Counted from the stretch's first letter, positions 45,966 through 55,747 are shown. The stretch: DNA of 64,000 bases from Acinetobacter variabilis (GCF_000369625.1 NZ_KB850113.1:1045251-1109250); one strand, 5' to 3'. Notes: a model not told the origin generated them from the sequence alone. A program made the numbers and translations.

Positions 45966-47161
45966 GCCAAGATCAAGCCCGCTTATGGACCCCTAATTTC
46001 GTCCTGGTCAGTCTGGTTAATTTCCAGCTTGTTCTGGTGTTTTACCTGCTGGTGATTGTGATTGTCGGTTTCTCGGTCGCTGAACTGGGAGCATCGACTG
46101 CACAAGCCGGTCTGGTATCCGGTCTGTTTATTGTCGGAACGCTAATTGGACGCTTATTTATTGGGAAATTGCTGAATCGTCTAGGGCTGAAAAATACTCT
46201 GGTGATTGGCCTGACCGGTTTTTTGCTATTTTCCGGACTTTATATGATTCCGGCCAAACTAGAAGTGTTATTGGGTATTCGTCTGATCCACGGCTTTATG
46301 ATGGGTATGGCCTCTACCGTACTCGGCACAGTAATTGCGCAAACCATTCCGGCAACACGACGTGGTGAAGGTATCGGTTATTTCAGTATGAGCAGTACGC
46401 TTGGTACAGCGATTGGTCCTTTTGTCGGGATCTGGCTGATGACGAATTTTAATTATCAGGTGATTTTTATCTTCACCACTATCGTTGCGCTCAGCTGCCT
46501 TATCTGCGGTCTGTTTATCCAGCCGCCGCGCCTTAAAGCGAGTGGTACATCAACTTCCTCTGTTCCACAATCTGCCAGTAAGCTCGCTCAGTATGTAGAG
46601 CCGAATGCCTTGCCGATTGCTGTCATTGTCCTGCTGGTGGCTACCTGTTATTCAGGCGTATTGTCCTTTATTCACTTCTATGCCAAGGACATCAATCTGG
46701 TCGAAGCAGCCTCTTTCTTCTTCCTGATGTATGCCTTTGCTATTCTGCTGTCGCGTCCTTTTACTGGCCCATTAATGGACCGTAAAGGTGAAAATATCAT
46801 TATCTACCCTGCAATCGTGATTATGGCAGTAGGTATTCTGATGCTGAGTCAAACACAAAACTCTGTGATGTTACTGGCGAGTGCCGCGTTATTAGGTTTT
46901 GGTTTCGGGAATATCCAGTCCGTGTGTCAAACCATTGCTGTGAAAAGTACCACCTTGCAACGGATGGGTCTCGCCACCTCAACCTTCTTTATTGCACTGG
47001 ATGCAGGTCTTGGTTTCGGCCCTTATTTCCTCGGCATGCTGCTGGATCAGGTGGGTTATCGTCAGCTTTATCTGTTCTCTGCATTGCTTACCTTTAGCTG
47101 TCTGATCTGGTATTACCTGCTGCATGGCCGCAAGGTTAAATCGACCTCAGTCAAAGCTTAA
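45962..47161 (+). CDS. major facilitator superfamily transporter paired with MarR regulator
   Basis: A 399-residue 12-TM carrier with the motif A region GRLFIGKLLNRLGLKNTLVIG and, in the second half, SRPFTGPLMDRKGENIIIY. It is a paralogue of the carrier at 23054-24229 over its whole length. Coupled with the MarR gene by a four-base overlap, so probably induced by the compound it exports. A clean terminator follows. Confidence 0.9.
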   Translation: MSQDQARLWTPNFVLVSLVNFQLVLVFYLLVIVIVGFSVAELGASTAQAGLVSGLFIVGTLIGRLFIGKLLNRLGLKNTLVIGLTGFLLFSGLYMIPAKLEVLLGIRLIHGFMMGMASTVLGTVIAQTIPATRRGEGIGYFSMSSTLGTAIGPFVGIWLMTNFNYQVIFIFTTIVALSCLICGLFIQPPRLKASGTSTSSVPQSASKLAQYVEPNALPIAVIVLLVATCYSGVLSFIHFYAKDINLVEAASFFFLMYAFAILLSRPFTGPLMDRKGENIIIYPAIVIMAVGILMLSQTQNSVMLLASAALLGFGFGNIQSVCQTIAVKSTTLQRMGLATSTFFIALDAGLGFGPYFLGMLLDQVGYRQLYLFSALLTFSCLIWYYLLHGRKVKSTSVKA

Positions 47162-47183
47162 ACGAGTTGATTCAATACTTTTT

Positions 47184-47209
47184 AAACGGGCATCAAGCCC
47201 GTTTTTTTA
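47184..47209 (+). terminator. terminator after the MarR-MFS operon
   Basis: AAACGGGC pairs with GCCCGTTT around ATCAA, then a T run. Confidence 0.9.
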
Positions 47210-47312
47210 TATTTCAACTCTTTTAAATGACGCTTATTTTTATCATTATGAAATATATATTTTACACAATGTTAAATATATATTACATTTTAAATAATGT
47301 TGGAGTAAAAAC

Positions 47313-47519
47313 ATGTTAAAGAATGACATCATCGTGTTCCGTGCTAAAAAACGTTGGACACAACAACAGCTTGCTGATGCAGTGGCAGTTAGCCGCCAAA
47401 CGATTGCTGCATTAGAAAAAGAGAAGTACAACCCTTCCTTGATACTGGCATTCAAGTTAGCAAATGTGCTTGAAACCACGATTGAGGAACTGTTTAGTTA
47501 TGCTGAGGAAGAAACATGA
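47313..47519 (+). CDS. short XRE-family helix-turn-helix regulator
   Basis: A 68-residue protein that is almost only a Cro/CI-type helix-turn-helix: RAKKRWTQQQLADAVAVSRQTIAALEKEKYNPSLILAFKLANVLETTIEELF. TTGGAG precedes the ATG. Its last codons overlap the ATG of the next frame (47516) by four bases, so it was built as a pair with the small membrane protein that follows, a common arrangement in which the membrane partner antagonises or accompanies the regulator. Confidence 0.88.
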   Translation: MLKNDIIVFRAKKRWTQQQLADAVAVSRQTIAALEKEKYNPSLILAFKLANVLETTIEELFSYAEEET

Positions 47520-47846
47520 CACTATATTGGTTATTGATGGCTAGTATTTTAAGTATTGTGGTTGCTGTGATTTGCTGTGAAATATATAAAATACGCTTTG
47601 AGTGCTCACAGGAAGCCAAAGACGAAAGAGGAACAATGATTTTATTAAAGCAGAAGTCATTGTTCCTATAACATTTTATTTTTGGGGATTAGTTCAGCCT
47701 TTTTGATCATTATCGGATTTGAAGGCTTCGGACTAAAATGGTTAGAACGTGAAGTTTTCATTTACTGGATCATGTTCACTGGCTTCCTGCAAAGCATCGC
47801 ATCAACTATTTATACGCATTATTTACGTAAAGACATCTTTAGCTAA
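47516..47846 (+). pseudogene. small membrane protein, partner of XRE regulator, single-base frameshift
   Basis: From ATG 47516 the frame reads a hydrophobic helix (MTLYWLLMASILSIVVAVICC), then a polar segment (SQEAKDERGTMILLKQKS), then stops early after LFL. The +1 frame continues sensibly as CSYNILFLGISSAFLIIIGFEGFG...VFIYWIMFTGFLQSIASTIYTHYLRKDIFS, with two more membrane helices. Removing one T in TCATTG (47660-47661) restores a 109-residue three-helix protein; the span is 331 bases, 110 codons plus one. It is either a recent pseudogene or a sequencing slip. I do not assign a family name with confidence. Confidence 0.75.
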
Positions 47847-47857
47847 TAAGTATGTTA

Positions 47858-47884
47858 AGAGAGATTTTCGAATCTCTCTGTTTA
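47858..47884. terminator. hairpin terminator between the XRE pair and the GlxA-type gene
   Basis: AGAGAGATT pairs with AATCTCTCT around a TTCG tetraloop, followed by GTTTAT. Shared by convergent genes. Confidence 0.7.
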
Positions 47885-47891
47885 TCAAAAT

Positions 47892-48872
47892 CTAGAAACG
47901 TCGGCTAAAACGACGGCGATATTCTAAGGGTGTTAACCCTGTTTTTTTATAAAATAAACGCCGAAATGAGCTTGGATCCTGATAGCCGACATTTTGCATA
48001 ATCAGATCTATTGCCTGATCGGTTTCCTCAAGACGCTTACGTGTCGCTTCAATACGAATGGCTTGCAGATACTGGTTCGGTGCAATATTTAGCGCCTGCT
48101 TAAAATGCCGGATTAAAGTACGAGTGGTGACATTAAAACGTTCTGCCAGTGCATTCAAAGTGAATTCTTCATGAAAATGCTGCTCTAACCAGTCCTGAAC
48201 TTTTTGCACCAGTTCATCATGATGAGGTTGACCAATCTTCATTAATGAATAAGACAATTGACTATCACGTCGATAATCAATCACAAAGGATTTGGCAGAT
48301 TGCATGGCAACTTCAAAACCATAGAAACGTTCAATCAGATGCAAGCCTAAGTCAAACCAGGCCAAGCCTCCACCTGCACAGTAAATATTCTGATCCCGGC
48401 TAATCATCAGATCGGCATTGAGTTTGACCTGAGGATAACGGGCACGAAACATGTCCTGAAATCCCCAATGCGTTGTCGCCACACGTCCATCTAAAATGCC
48501 GGCTTCTGCCAGAAAGAAATTTCCGGTGCAGTTTCCAGCGATTAAGGTGGATTGTGCATGGGCGGAAGTTAAAAACTGAATCAGGCCTGGATTTTCATCC
48601 AGTACCTCTTGAATAGGTGCGGCAATGGTCGGCACTACCAGAATATCTGCTGTTTGAATCTCTTTATACGCACAATGAGCTTGCAATTCCAGACCATTAA
48701 TACAACGAATTGGCTGTCCATCTGGACTGGCGATCCTGACTTTAAACAGGCGTTGCACATCCTGCTGCTGAATCCGGTTCCAGCTCACGCCAGCCATAGC
48801 AAATAAATCGACGACACCTGTAATTGCTGAAGCCAAAGCACCATCAAAGCCTAAAATCACTACCTGTTGCAT
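47892..48872 (-). CDS. GlxA-family AraC-type regulator (DJ-1/PfpI plus helix-turn-helix)
   Basis: A 326-residue protein. Residues about 1-190 are a DJ-1/PfpI-like (class I glutamine amidotransferase fold) sensor with LIAGNCTGNFFLAEAGILDGRVATTHW, where the Cys of NCTG is the nucleophile-elbow position. Residues about 215-320 are an AraC domain, FTLNALAERFNVTTRTLIRHFKQ and IMQNVGYQDPSSFRRLFYKKTGLTPLEYRRRF. It diverges from the acyl-CoA dehydrogenase at 48933 across 60 bases and is the obvious candidate regulator of it. Effector unknown. Confidence 0.9.
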   Translation of the reverse strand: MQQVVILGFDGALASAITGVVDLFAMAGVSWNRIQQQDVQRLFKVRIASPDGQPIRCINGLELQAHCAYKEIQTADILVVPTIAAPIQEVLDENPGLIQFLTSAHAQSTLIAGNCTGNFFLAEAGILDGRVATTHWGFQDMFRARYPQVKLNADLMISRDQNIYCAGGGLAWFDLGLHLIERFYGFEVAMQSAKSFVIDYRRDSQLSYSLMKIGQPHHDELVQKVQDWLEQHFHEEFTLNALAERFNVTTRTLIRHFKQALNIAPNQYLQAIRIEATRKRLEETDQAIDLIMQNVGYQDPSSFRRLFYKKTGLTPLEYRRRFSRRF

Positions 48873-48932
48873 ATTTTTCTATTTGTCTTTTTTCACCCTA
48901 TTCATGTCATTATTGACAATCCTCCTTGATAA

Positions 48933-50774
48933 ATGCAACTGCTAGTCTTGATGCTATCTCAAGGATTACACATTCGGGATCGTACTGTGACTCAGCTGAT
49001 TAATAATAAAGACCTCAATTTTCTGCTTTATGATGTTTTCAAACTCGAAGCCTTAACTGACCTGGAACGTTATCAGGATCATGACAAAAATACCTTTGAT
49101 AGCATTCTGGAAACGGCAAAAGGCATCGCGACCGATTATTTTGCGCCGCATAATGCCAAGGCTGATCATCACGAACCGAGCTTTGATGGCAAACAGGTGA
49201 AGACTATTGATGAAGTGAAAATAGCATGGCAACAATTTGCTGATGCTGGCCTACTCTGCGCCCAGCATGATTACGCAGACGGCGGCATGCAATTGCCGAC
49301 TTTGGTGAATATGGCCTGCAATGCCTATTTCATGTCGGCGAATCCTTCGACTGTTGCCTACTCTTTTCTGACAGCCGCTGCAGCAAATTTGATTCAGGCC
49401 TTTGCTTCTTCAGAACAAAAACAAATGTTCTTGCCGCATATGCTCAGTGGCCGCTTTGCCGGGACTATGGCGATGACCGAGCCGAATGTAGGTTCCTCTT
49501 TGGGAGATCTAACCACTAAAGCGATTTCTCAGGCAGATGGAAGCTATAAAATTAAAGGCCAGAAAATGTTTATTTCTGGTGGTGATCAGGACATTACTGA
49601 AAATATTGTGCATCTGGTTCTGGCTCGTATCCAAGATGCACCACAAGGCGTAAAAGGTATTTCCCTATTCATCGTGCCGAAACTCAAAACCAATACAGAT
49701 GGCACTTTAGGTGAATCCAATGATGTCCAGCTGGCTGGCCTACTACACAAAATGGGCTATCGCGGCACTACTTCAACAGTGCTAAGCTTTGGGGAAAATG
49801 ACAATTGCTTAGGCTATTTAATTGGTGAAGCGGGGCATGGCTTAAAATACATGTTCAAGATGATGAATGAAGCACGTGTCGGTGTTGGTCTCGGTGCAGC
49901 CATGATTGGTTATCGTGGTTATCTGGAATCTCTGGCCTATGCTAAAAACCGTCCTCAAGGCCGTCTGGTTCATGAAAAAACACCTGACGCCAAGCCCGTG
50001 AATATCATTGAGCATACGGATGTAAAACGTATGCTGTTGACACAAAAGTCCTATGTTGAAGGTGCTTTGGCGCTGTGCTTATTTGCAGCTCGTTTAATTG
50101 ATGAACATCAGGCTGCACAAGATGAAGATAGTGCCATTTTACTCGATCTTATTACACCCGTGGTCAAGTCCTTCCCTTCTGCCTATGGTCCTAAAGCCAA
50201 TGATCTGGCAATTGAGGTCTTGGGTGGTGCAGGCTATACGCGTGAATATCCGGTTGAGCAATGCTATCGGGATAACCGTCTTAATCCGATTCATGAAGGC
50301 ACCTATGGGATTCAGTCTCTGGATCTACTAGGCCGTAAACTCTGGCAGCACAATGGCAAAGGCCTGACCCTGCTCATGCAACGCATCCAGAAAACCTTGT
50401 CTGAGATTCAGGATAGCAAGTTAGCAGAACTGGCAGATGTCTATAAACAGCATCTTGTTACTGTGCAAAAAACCACACAGGTTTTAGGTCAGGCTCTGCA
50501 TCAAGGCAACGTTAGTGAAGCTTTGGCCAATTCTGGGCTATATCTGGATATGATGGGCAAAACTATTATCGCGTGGTTGTGGCTGGAAATGGCCAATCAG
50601 GCTCAACTTAAATTTGGCACATCTTCTCAACAGGAAGATCAAGCTTTTCTGGCAGGTAAAATTCAGGCAGCTCAATATTTTATTCAGTGGGAACTGCCTG
50701 AAATTGAACATCAGGCTAAATTACTGATGAACTTCGATGACACCTGTCTAAATATGCAAAGTGACTGGTTCTAA
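48933..50774 (+). CDS. acyl-CoA dehydrogenase with extra C-terminal domain, second copy
   Basis: A protein of up to 613 residues, paralogue of the one at 3749-5530. Shared landmarks are MAMTEPNVGSSLGDL, MFISGGDQDITENIVHLVLAR, KMGYRGTTS, and EVLGGAGYTREYPVEQCYRDNRLNPIHEGTYGIQSLDLLGRK (in parts). The first 18 residues from ATG 48933 have no counterpart in the paralogue; GTG 48987 (before TQLINNKDLNFLLYDVF) would match it better, so the start is uncertain. The neighbouring alkane hydroxylase suggests it serves alkane or fatty-acid oxidation. A good terminator follows. Confidence 0.9.
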   Translation: MQLLVLMLSQGLHIRDRTVTQLINNKDLNFLLYDVFKLEALTDLERYQDHDKNTFDSILETAKGIATDYFAPHNAKADHHEPSFDGKQVKTIDEVKIAWQQFADAGLLCAQHDYADGGMQLPTLVNMACNAYFMSANPSTVAYSFLTAAAANLIQAFASSEQKQMFLPHMLSGRFAGTMAMTEPNVGSSLGDLTTKAISQADGSYKIKGQKMFISGGDQDITENIVHLVLARIQDAPQGVKGISLFIVPKLKTNTDGTLGESNDVQLAGLLHKMGYRGTTSTVLSFGENDNCLGYLIGEAGHGLKYMFKMMNEARVGVGLGAAMIGYRGYLESLAYAKNRPQGRLVHEKTPDAKPVNIIEHTDVKRMLLTQKSYVEGALALCLFAARLIDEHQAAQDEDSAILLDLITPVVKSFPSAYGPKANDLAIEVLGGAGYTREYPVEQCYRDNRLNPIHEGTYGIQSLDLLGRKLWQHNGKGLTLLMQRIQKTLSEIQDSKLAELADVYKQHLVTVQKTTQVLGQALHQGNVSEALANSGLYLDMMGKTIIAWLWLEMANQAQLKFGTSSQQEDQAFLAGKIQAAQYFIQWELPEIEHQAKLLMNFDDTCLNMQSDWF

Positions 50775-50786
50775 TTAAAAATCAAT

Positions 50787-50816
50787 AAAAATGCGCCTCG
50801 AATGGCGCATTTTTAT
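50787..50816 (+). terminator. terminator between the acyl-CoA dehydrogenase and alkM
   Basis: AAAAATGCGCC pairs with GGCGCATTTTT around TCGAAT; serves both convergent genes. Confidence 0.9.
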
Positions 50817-50828
50817 TTATTTACATCA

Positions 50829-52043
50829 TCAAGCCGCAGCGTCTTTTAGACCAAATTTCTTAAGCAGCTTGGCACGCTTCGAAGGCAGAATATTCGCTTT
50901 AGTCAGATCGCCTTGATAATGCTGATACACACGTTGATCCATCATCTTGTACCACAATGGTGGAATCAGTGCTGGAATCAGCATGGTAGCATAACCACTT
51001 GGTAATTCTGGCGCTTCATCAAAATGTCGCAATGCCTGAAATGGCCGGCTTGGATAGGCATGATGATCCGAATGGCGTTGTAACTGGTACAGGAACAGAT
51101 TAGTCACGATGTTGTTATTGTTCCAGCTATGCTCGGGCAAGGTTCGCTCATAGGTACCATCCGCTTTTTGCCCGCGTTTCAACCCATAATGCTCGATATA
51201 ATTCACGATCTCAAACAGGCTGATGCCATAGAAGGCTTGGGTCAGCGTATAAGGAATAATTTTTTTGCCATACGTTTTCAGCATCAAGGCATGATAGCCC
51301 GCACTCATGGCCCAGCCATGAAACAGTTCATTCTCCTGACTAAAGAATTTTAAACCTTTACGTTCCAAACGTCTTTTTTCTATCTGAATTGCTGATTTCA
51401 AGCCACCCAATACGGTACGTGGCCAGAAACGGTAGAAAGATTCACCCATTTTCGAAGATGCCGGGTCTTCTGGCGTCGCCACCCGTTTATGATGTCCATA
51501 AGGATGCTCAATCCGGAAATGGTTATAGGCCAGTGGCATCAGGCTGGCATGCGACCAGTAATGGTCTTTTTTCTGAGGACGATGGCTCAGCTCGTGCGCA
51601 GTATTCACGCCGATCCCATTAATCGCCCCCATAGATACACCAAGTAACACCTGATCGACCAGAGAAACATTTGGACGAGATACTACATAGCCTGCAAAAG
51701 CATTGGCAGCCATTTGCAAAGGAATAAACATCTTCACGATCCGGTCATAATAAGGATCCCTGACCAATGCCTGAATCTGCTCATCATTTGGATTATTGGC
51801 ATCATCACCAATTAAAGCATCCAGAGTCGGGATAATCACATGCAATAATAAAGGTCCACCCATCGCAAAGACTTTTTTAGTGGCTTTGGGACCAAAATGA
51901 TAGCCAGCCAGAATTCCCATACCGATCACAGGCAAACTGGGACTGAGCAGCCAGCCAAAACGTTTTTTATCCAGTTGTAAACCTTTCAGCACTGACGCAT
52001 CCTGCGTGAACTGAGCTTTGCTAATTTGTGCAGGGGCATTCAT
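50829..52043 (-). CDS. alkM: alkane 1-monooxygenase (AlkB/AlkM family)
   Basis: A 404-residue membrane di-iron hydroxylase that turns n-alkanes into 1-alkanols. Histidine motifs are HELSH (150-154), EHPYGHH (179-185) and LQRHSDHHA (about 325), and the NYIEHYGL motif typical of AlkB lies before the last. Six membrane helices fit the hydrophobic stretches. The ribosome site AAGGAGG is near perfect. Rubredoxin and its reductase, needed for electrons, are not in the window. Divergent to an AraC regulator as alkM is to alkR in A. baylyi. Confidence 0.95.
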   Translation of the reverse strand: MNAPAQISKAQFTQDASVLKGLQLDKKRFGWLLSPSLPVIGMGILAGYHFGPKATKKVFAMGGPLLLHVIIPTLDALIGDDANNPNDEQIQALVRDPYYDRIVKMFIPLQMAANAFAGYVVSRPNVSLVDQVLLGVSMGAINGIGVNTAHELSHRPQKKDHYWSHASLMPLAYNHFRIEHPYGHHKRVATPEDPASSKMGESFYRFWPRTVLGGLKSAIQIEKRRLERKGLKFFSQENELFHGWAMSAGYHALMLKTYGKKIIPYTLTQAFYGISLFEIVNYIEHYGLKRGQKADGTYERTLPEHSWNNNNIVTNLFLYQLQRHSDHHAYPSRPFQALRHFDEAPELPSGYATMLIPALIPPLWYKMMDQRVYQHYQGDLTKANILPSKRAKLLKKFGLKDAAA

Positions 52044-52231
52044 TGCGACCCTCCTTTTTTATGTTACTCTGCACATATAGTTGAATATTTCAGCATTAGC
52101 GAACAGTATTGAACGTCCAGAAAAACTATGTCAGCGTCTTTGGCGCAATAGGCTAAATCTTGGCCTTAAATCACAATTCTGGACTATTTAAATTTAATTA
52201 AATTAATTAAAACAAAAGAATAGAGTCAGGC

Positions 52232-53182
52232 ATGGATGCTTTAAGTAAAATTTTTGATGATATTCATCTGGAAAAATCAGAATATCTCTACCTCAATGTG
52301 TTCCATCCAGGCGGGTTTGATTATGAATATGAACCTTCCATGCTGGCTTATGTGTTATTGCAAGGTCAAGCGCAATTAATATTTAAAGATGGTGATTTGC
52401 TTGAGCTGCAACAAGGCGATCTAGTGTTATTGCCTGCAGGTTCTACCCATCGGATTTCTAGTCCCGGTAATGCAGATTTTTCTGAACATCATTCGATCAA
52501 TTCTTATTTTCAGACTCATGCACAGCAATGTGTGGATCTCAATATCACCCATTCAGCAGAACGCAGTTTTATTCTGGCGATTCGTTCCAATCTGGATATC
52601 CAGATGGCGAAACCGCTACTGAGTGCTTTACCTAAATATCTGCACATCCAGCATATTCTGGGAGATACAGCACCAGAATGGTTACAGGTCGGTTTGCAAT
52701 TTCTGGCGCTAGAAACCCAGCAACTTCGTCCGGGACGAGACAAAATTCTGGATCATCTGGTCAGTATTTTACTGATTGAATGCGTACGAGATTATATTTT
52801 GAATCTGGAAAATGCTTCGAGCTGGCTAAATGCCCTTTCCCATCCTGAACTATCCAATGCCTTGGCAGCAATTCATGGCAAACCAGAACAGCCTTGGACC
52901 GTAGAAAGCCTGGCTGAACAATGCCATATGTCGCGTTCCAAATTTGCCCAGCTGTTTACCCAGATTGTTGATGAGCCGCCATTGGCTTATCTGCAACAGC
53001 ATCGACTTCGATTGGCAGCACAATATCTCAGAAATAGCGGATTTAGCATTCAGCAGATCGCCTATTTGGTAGGCTATTCTTCGGAAACGGCGTTTAGTCA
53101 AAGCTTTAAAAAACAGTTTGAACAAACCCCGACCCAATATCGTGTTGCCTGTCAGACAAGCAAGATTTCATTATTGGACTAA
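52232..53182 (+). CDS. alkR: AraC-family regulator, AlkR-like
   Basis: A 316-residue protein. An N-terminal cupin domain (VLLQGQAQLIFKDGDLLELQQGDLVLLPAGSTH) is followed by a C-terminal AraC domain (WTVESLAEQCHMSRSKFAQLFTQIVDEPPLAYLQQHRL and FSIQQIAYLVGYSSETAFSQSFKKQFEQTPTQYR). It is divergent to alkM across 188 bases, the position of AlkR, which activates alkM in response to alkanes in Acinetobacter. The gene name is given on position and family rather than sequence comparison. Its 3' end overlaps the convergent lpxB by 12 bases. Confidence 0.82.
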   Translation: MDALSKIFDDIHLEKSEYLYLNVFHPGGFDYEYEPSMLAYVLLQGQAQLIFKDGDLLELQQGDLVLLPAGSTHRISSPGNADFSEHHSINSYFQTHAQQCVDLNITHSAERSFILAIRSNLDIQMAKPLLSALPKYLHIQHILGDTAPEWLQVGLQFLALETQQLRPGRDKILDHLVSILLIECVRDYILNLENASSWLNALSHPELSNALAAIHGKPEQPWTVESLAEQCHMSRSKFAQLFTQIVDEPPLAYLQQHRLRLAAQYLRNSGFSIQQIAYLVGYSSETAFSQSFKKQFEQTPTQYRVACQTSKISLLD

Positions 53183-54343
53183 ATCTAGTACCGCTTTGAC
53201 AGGATCTTCACTGTTGCCGGAAAGCAATTGCTTGTGCATAGTAAGATGCTGCATCACCTGAATTTTAGCTGCTTCAATATCCATCAATTTTTCAATTTCA
53301 GCAGCCAGATTTTCAGGCGTTGCTTCAGACTGAATTAATTCCTGAATGACTTTTTTGCCAGCAATAATATTTGGCAATGAGAAATAAGGAATTTTGACTA
53401 GCAATTTGGCAATCTGGAAAGTCAGCCAGTGCAATTTATAAAAGGTCACCATCGGACGGTGCAATAACATGGCTTCCAGTGTCGCAGTGCCTGAAGCTAG
53501 TGCAATGATATTGGACGCATTCATGACTTGGCGGCCAATTTTTGACTCACTACTGGTATTTTCCATCAGGCGGATATGCACTTTTAAACTGTCCGGATAT
53601 CGTGCCAGCAAGTTTTCAATTTGCTGTTTGCGCATCTCATTAATGGCAGGAATCAAAAACGTATAATCCGGGTATTTCTGATGCAGAATTTTGGCTGCAT
53701 CCAGTACCAATGGTCCTAAACGTTCAATTTCACCACGGCGGCTCCCCGGCAGCAGTGCAATATACTTTTGCGTAGAATCGAGACCCAGTTCTGCCTGCGC
53801 TTCAGCCAGATCATTGTTAAGGGGTAACTGGCTTGCCAATGGATGACCGACAAAAGCTGCCGGAACATCCCATTTCTTGAAAAATGCTTTTTCAAATGGA
53901 AATAGGCACAGCACCAGATCAATACTGGCCTTGATGCCATGTACCCGGCCCTGACGCCATGCCCAGACCGAAGGACTGACATATTGCACGGCCTTAATCG
54001 GTAACTGTTTTTGTTTCAGGGCCTTGGAAAGTCGCAAATTAAAATCAGGCGCATCAATACCGATAAACACATCGACTGGATCTTTCGTCCAGGTCTCGAC
54101 CAGACCATCACGAACTGCAAACAGTTTTTTAATATCTTTCAGGACTTCAACAATGCCCATGACTGAGAGAATATCCATTGGATAGTAGCTCTTGAAGCCT
54201 TCCGCCAGCATTTGTGGTCCGCCGATCCCTTCAAACTCTGCATCAATACCCTGCTCTCGAAAACTACGGATGAGCTTCGCACCAAGCGTATCTCCAGATA
54301 CTTCTCCCACCACGATTCCGATTTTAAGTTTCCGATTTTGCAA
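53171..54343 (-). CDS. lpxB: lipid-A-disaccharide synthase
   Basis: A 390-residue peripheral inner-membrane glycosyltransferase (GT19) that joins UDP-diacylglucosamine and lipid X in lipid A synthesis. Blocks are GEVSGDTLGAKLI, GIGGPQM, FIGIDAPDFN, PSVWAWRQGR, LFPFEKAFF, FVGHPLAS, LLPGSRRGEI and ASGTATLEAML. The start is TTG with GAGGGAA seven bases upstream; there is no ATG or GTG in frame nearby, so TTG is probably real. The rest of the lpx cluster is not adjacent. Confidence 0.94.
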   Translation of the reverse strand: MQNRKLKIGIVVGEVSGDTLGAKLIRSFREQGIDAEFEGIGGPQMLAEGFKSYYPMDILSVMGIVEVLKDIKKLFAVRDGLVETWTKDPVDVFIGIDAPDFNLRLSKALKQKQLPIKAVQYVSPSVWAWRQGRVHGIKASIDLVLCLFPFEKAFFKKWDVPAAFVGHPLASQLPLNNDLAEAQAELGLDSTQKYIALLPGSRRGEIERLGPLVLDAAKILHQKYPDYTFLIPAINEMRKQQIENLLARYPDSLKVHIRLMENTSSESKIGRQVMNASNIIALASGTATLEAMLLHRPMVTFYKLHWLTFQIAKLLVKIPYFSLPNIIAGKKVIQELIQSEATPENLAAEIEKLMDIEAAKIQVMQHLTMHKQLLSGNSEDPVKAVLDLVQ

Positions 54344-54750
54344 GTGTATTCCCTCGAATGAGACAAATTAATTCCGTTCAGATTCTATCATAAAGCGTGA
54401 TTTGAGCATGCTTAAGTGTTGAACTCACAAATCGTGTCTATCCCAAATAATAAAACTCTGGCAGCTGTACAACGCTCGCGCCTTAGCCCAGCTTAAAAAT
54501 TAAAATAAATTTAAAGCGGCTGATCTTTAAACAAATAAATCAAAAGGCATTTTGCAGAATCTTTATCAATTTTCAGGCTTAGCAATAGAAAGGTGTGCTA
54601 GATGATTCAAATTAAAATATAAATTAGGATGAATTACTTTAAATTTTACAGTCTTTATCTCTTTTTAGAATAAGCAAATCAATAATCAAGACAACGACTT
54701 ATATTTAAAAGTCATAAGATATGCTCGTTTTTTGATTTTGGCATATATGC
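54344..54750. other. 407-bp gap upstream of the lpxB and TauE genes
   Basis: A divergent promoter region, AT-rich throughout, with no gene seen. No strong inverted repeat was noticed apart from short AT-rich palindromes. Confidence 0.4.
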
Positions 54751-55641
54751 ATGTTTGGTCCGATTGAATTTATTTTAGCAGGTGTATTGGTAGGTTTCTG
54801 TGTTGGGATTACCGGTGTCGGTGGCGGTTCGTTAATGACCCCAATTCTGATTACACTGCTTCGGGTTGAACCACATATCGCGATTGGTACAGACCTTCTT
54901 TATGCCGCAATTTCTAAATTCTGTGGTTCATTGGTTCATGCCAAGAAAATGAATATTGTCTGGCCCATTGTAATCTGGCTGGCGATCGGTAGTATCCCTG
55001 CCTCATTTGTGACCCACTGGGTACTTGAGAATTACCTTAGTCAATCGACACATTATAAAGCAACACTGACTATGGTATTGGGCTTTATGCTGACCCTTAC
55101 CGGTGCATCTATTGTATTCCGCAATTCCATTGAAAAGTTCTTTAATAAATACCGCAAACAAGAACTGCCTGACATGACTCAGGATCTGGACAAAGTTGAT
55201 TTTAAATCCGGTAATAAACGTGTCTTGATCGTGATCATGGGGATTGTACTGGGCGTGTTTGTGACCCTGTCATCTGTCGGTGCCGGTGCTTTCGGTATTA
55301 TGGCCCTGATCCTCATGTTTCCGAATTTACCCATGATCCGCATTATCGGTTCGGATGTAGTACATGCAGTACTTCTAACTTTAGTCGCAGGTCTGGGCCA
55401 TATGAGTGCTGGTAATGTAGACTTTACTTTATTAGGCTGGTTACTTTGCGGTTCTATTCCAGCAATTGTGATTGGTACACTGATCAGTTCACGTATGCCA
55501 GAGAAAATTATCCGTAAAATTCTTGGGATTACCCTGTTCTGTCTTGGCGTGAATTTCATTGTGAATCCAGTCAAGTCAAAACCGGCACAACCCGCCCAAC
55601 CTGAATTGGTAACAGCAGTAGAAAAAACAGCTGCTGTTTAA
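54751..55641 (+). CDS. TauE/SafE-family membrane transporter
   Basis: A 296-residue protein with about eight helices. GVLVGFCVGITGVGGGSLMTPILITLLRVEPHIAIGTDLLYA is the N-terminal TauE/SafE signature, and VTLSSVGAGAFGIMALILMFPN with the GSDVVHAV block is the repeated half. The family (PF01925, formerly DUF81) exports sulfite, sulfoacetate or related anions. No sulfur genes are immediately adjacent, so the substrate is open. Monocistronic. Confidence 0.9.
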   Translation: MFGPIEFILAGVLVGFCVGITGVGGGSLMTPILITLLRVEPHIAIGTDLLYAAISKFCGSLVHAKKMNIVWPIVIWLAIGSIPASFVTHWVLENYLSQSTHYKATLTMVLGFMLTLTGASIVFRNSIEKFFNKYRKQELPDMTQDLDKVDFKSGNKRVLIVIMGIVLGVFVTLSSVGAGAFGIMALILMFPNLPMIRIIGSDVVHAVLLTLVAGLGHMSAGNVDFTLLGWLLCGSIPAIVIGTLISSRMPEKIIRKILGITLFCLGVNFIVNPVKSKPAQPAQPELVTAVEKTAAV

Positions 55642-55747
55642 ACTAAATCATGGATTCATCACTTTTTTTTCAAAGAAGTATTCATCTTTTTTATAACAAA
55701 GTGACGCATCATTCATGTTATATTCAGGCTATTAAACAACCTTTTGT

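Noticed and set aside
47516-47846. Programmed frameshifting in the small membrane protein
   Set aside because: No slippery heptamer or downstream stimulatory hairpin at the junction; a simple one-base insertion explains it better.
55179-55574. 131-codon minus-strand frame inside the TauE gene
   Set aside because: Shadow of the plus-strand gene; no start signal or family resemblance.
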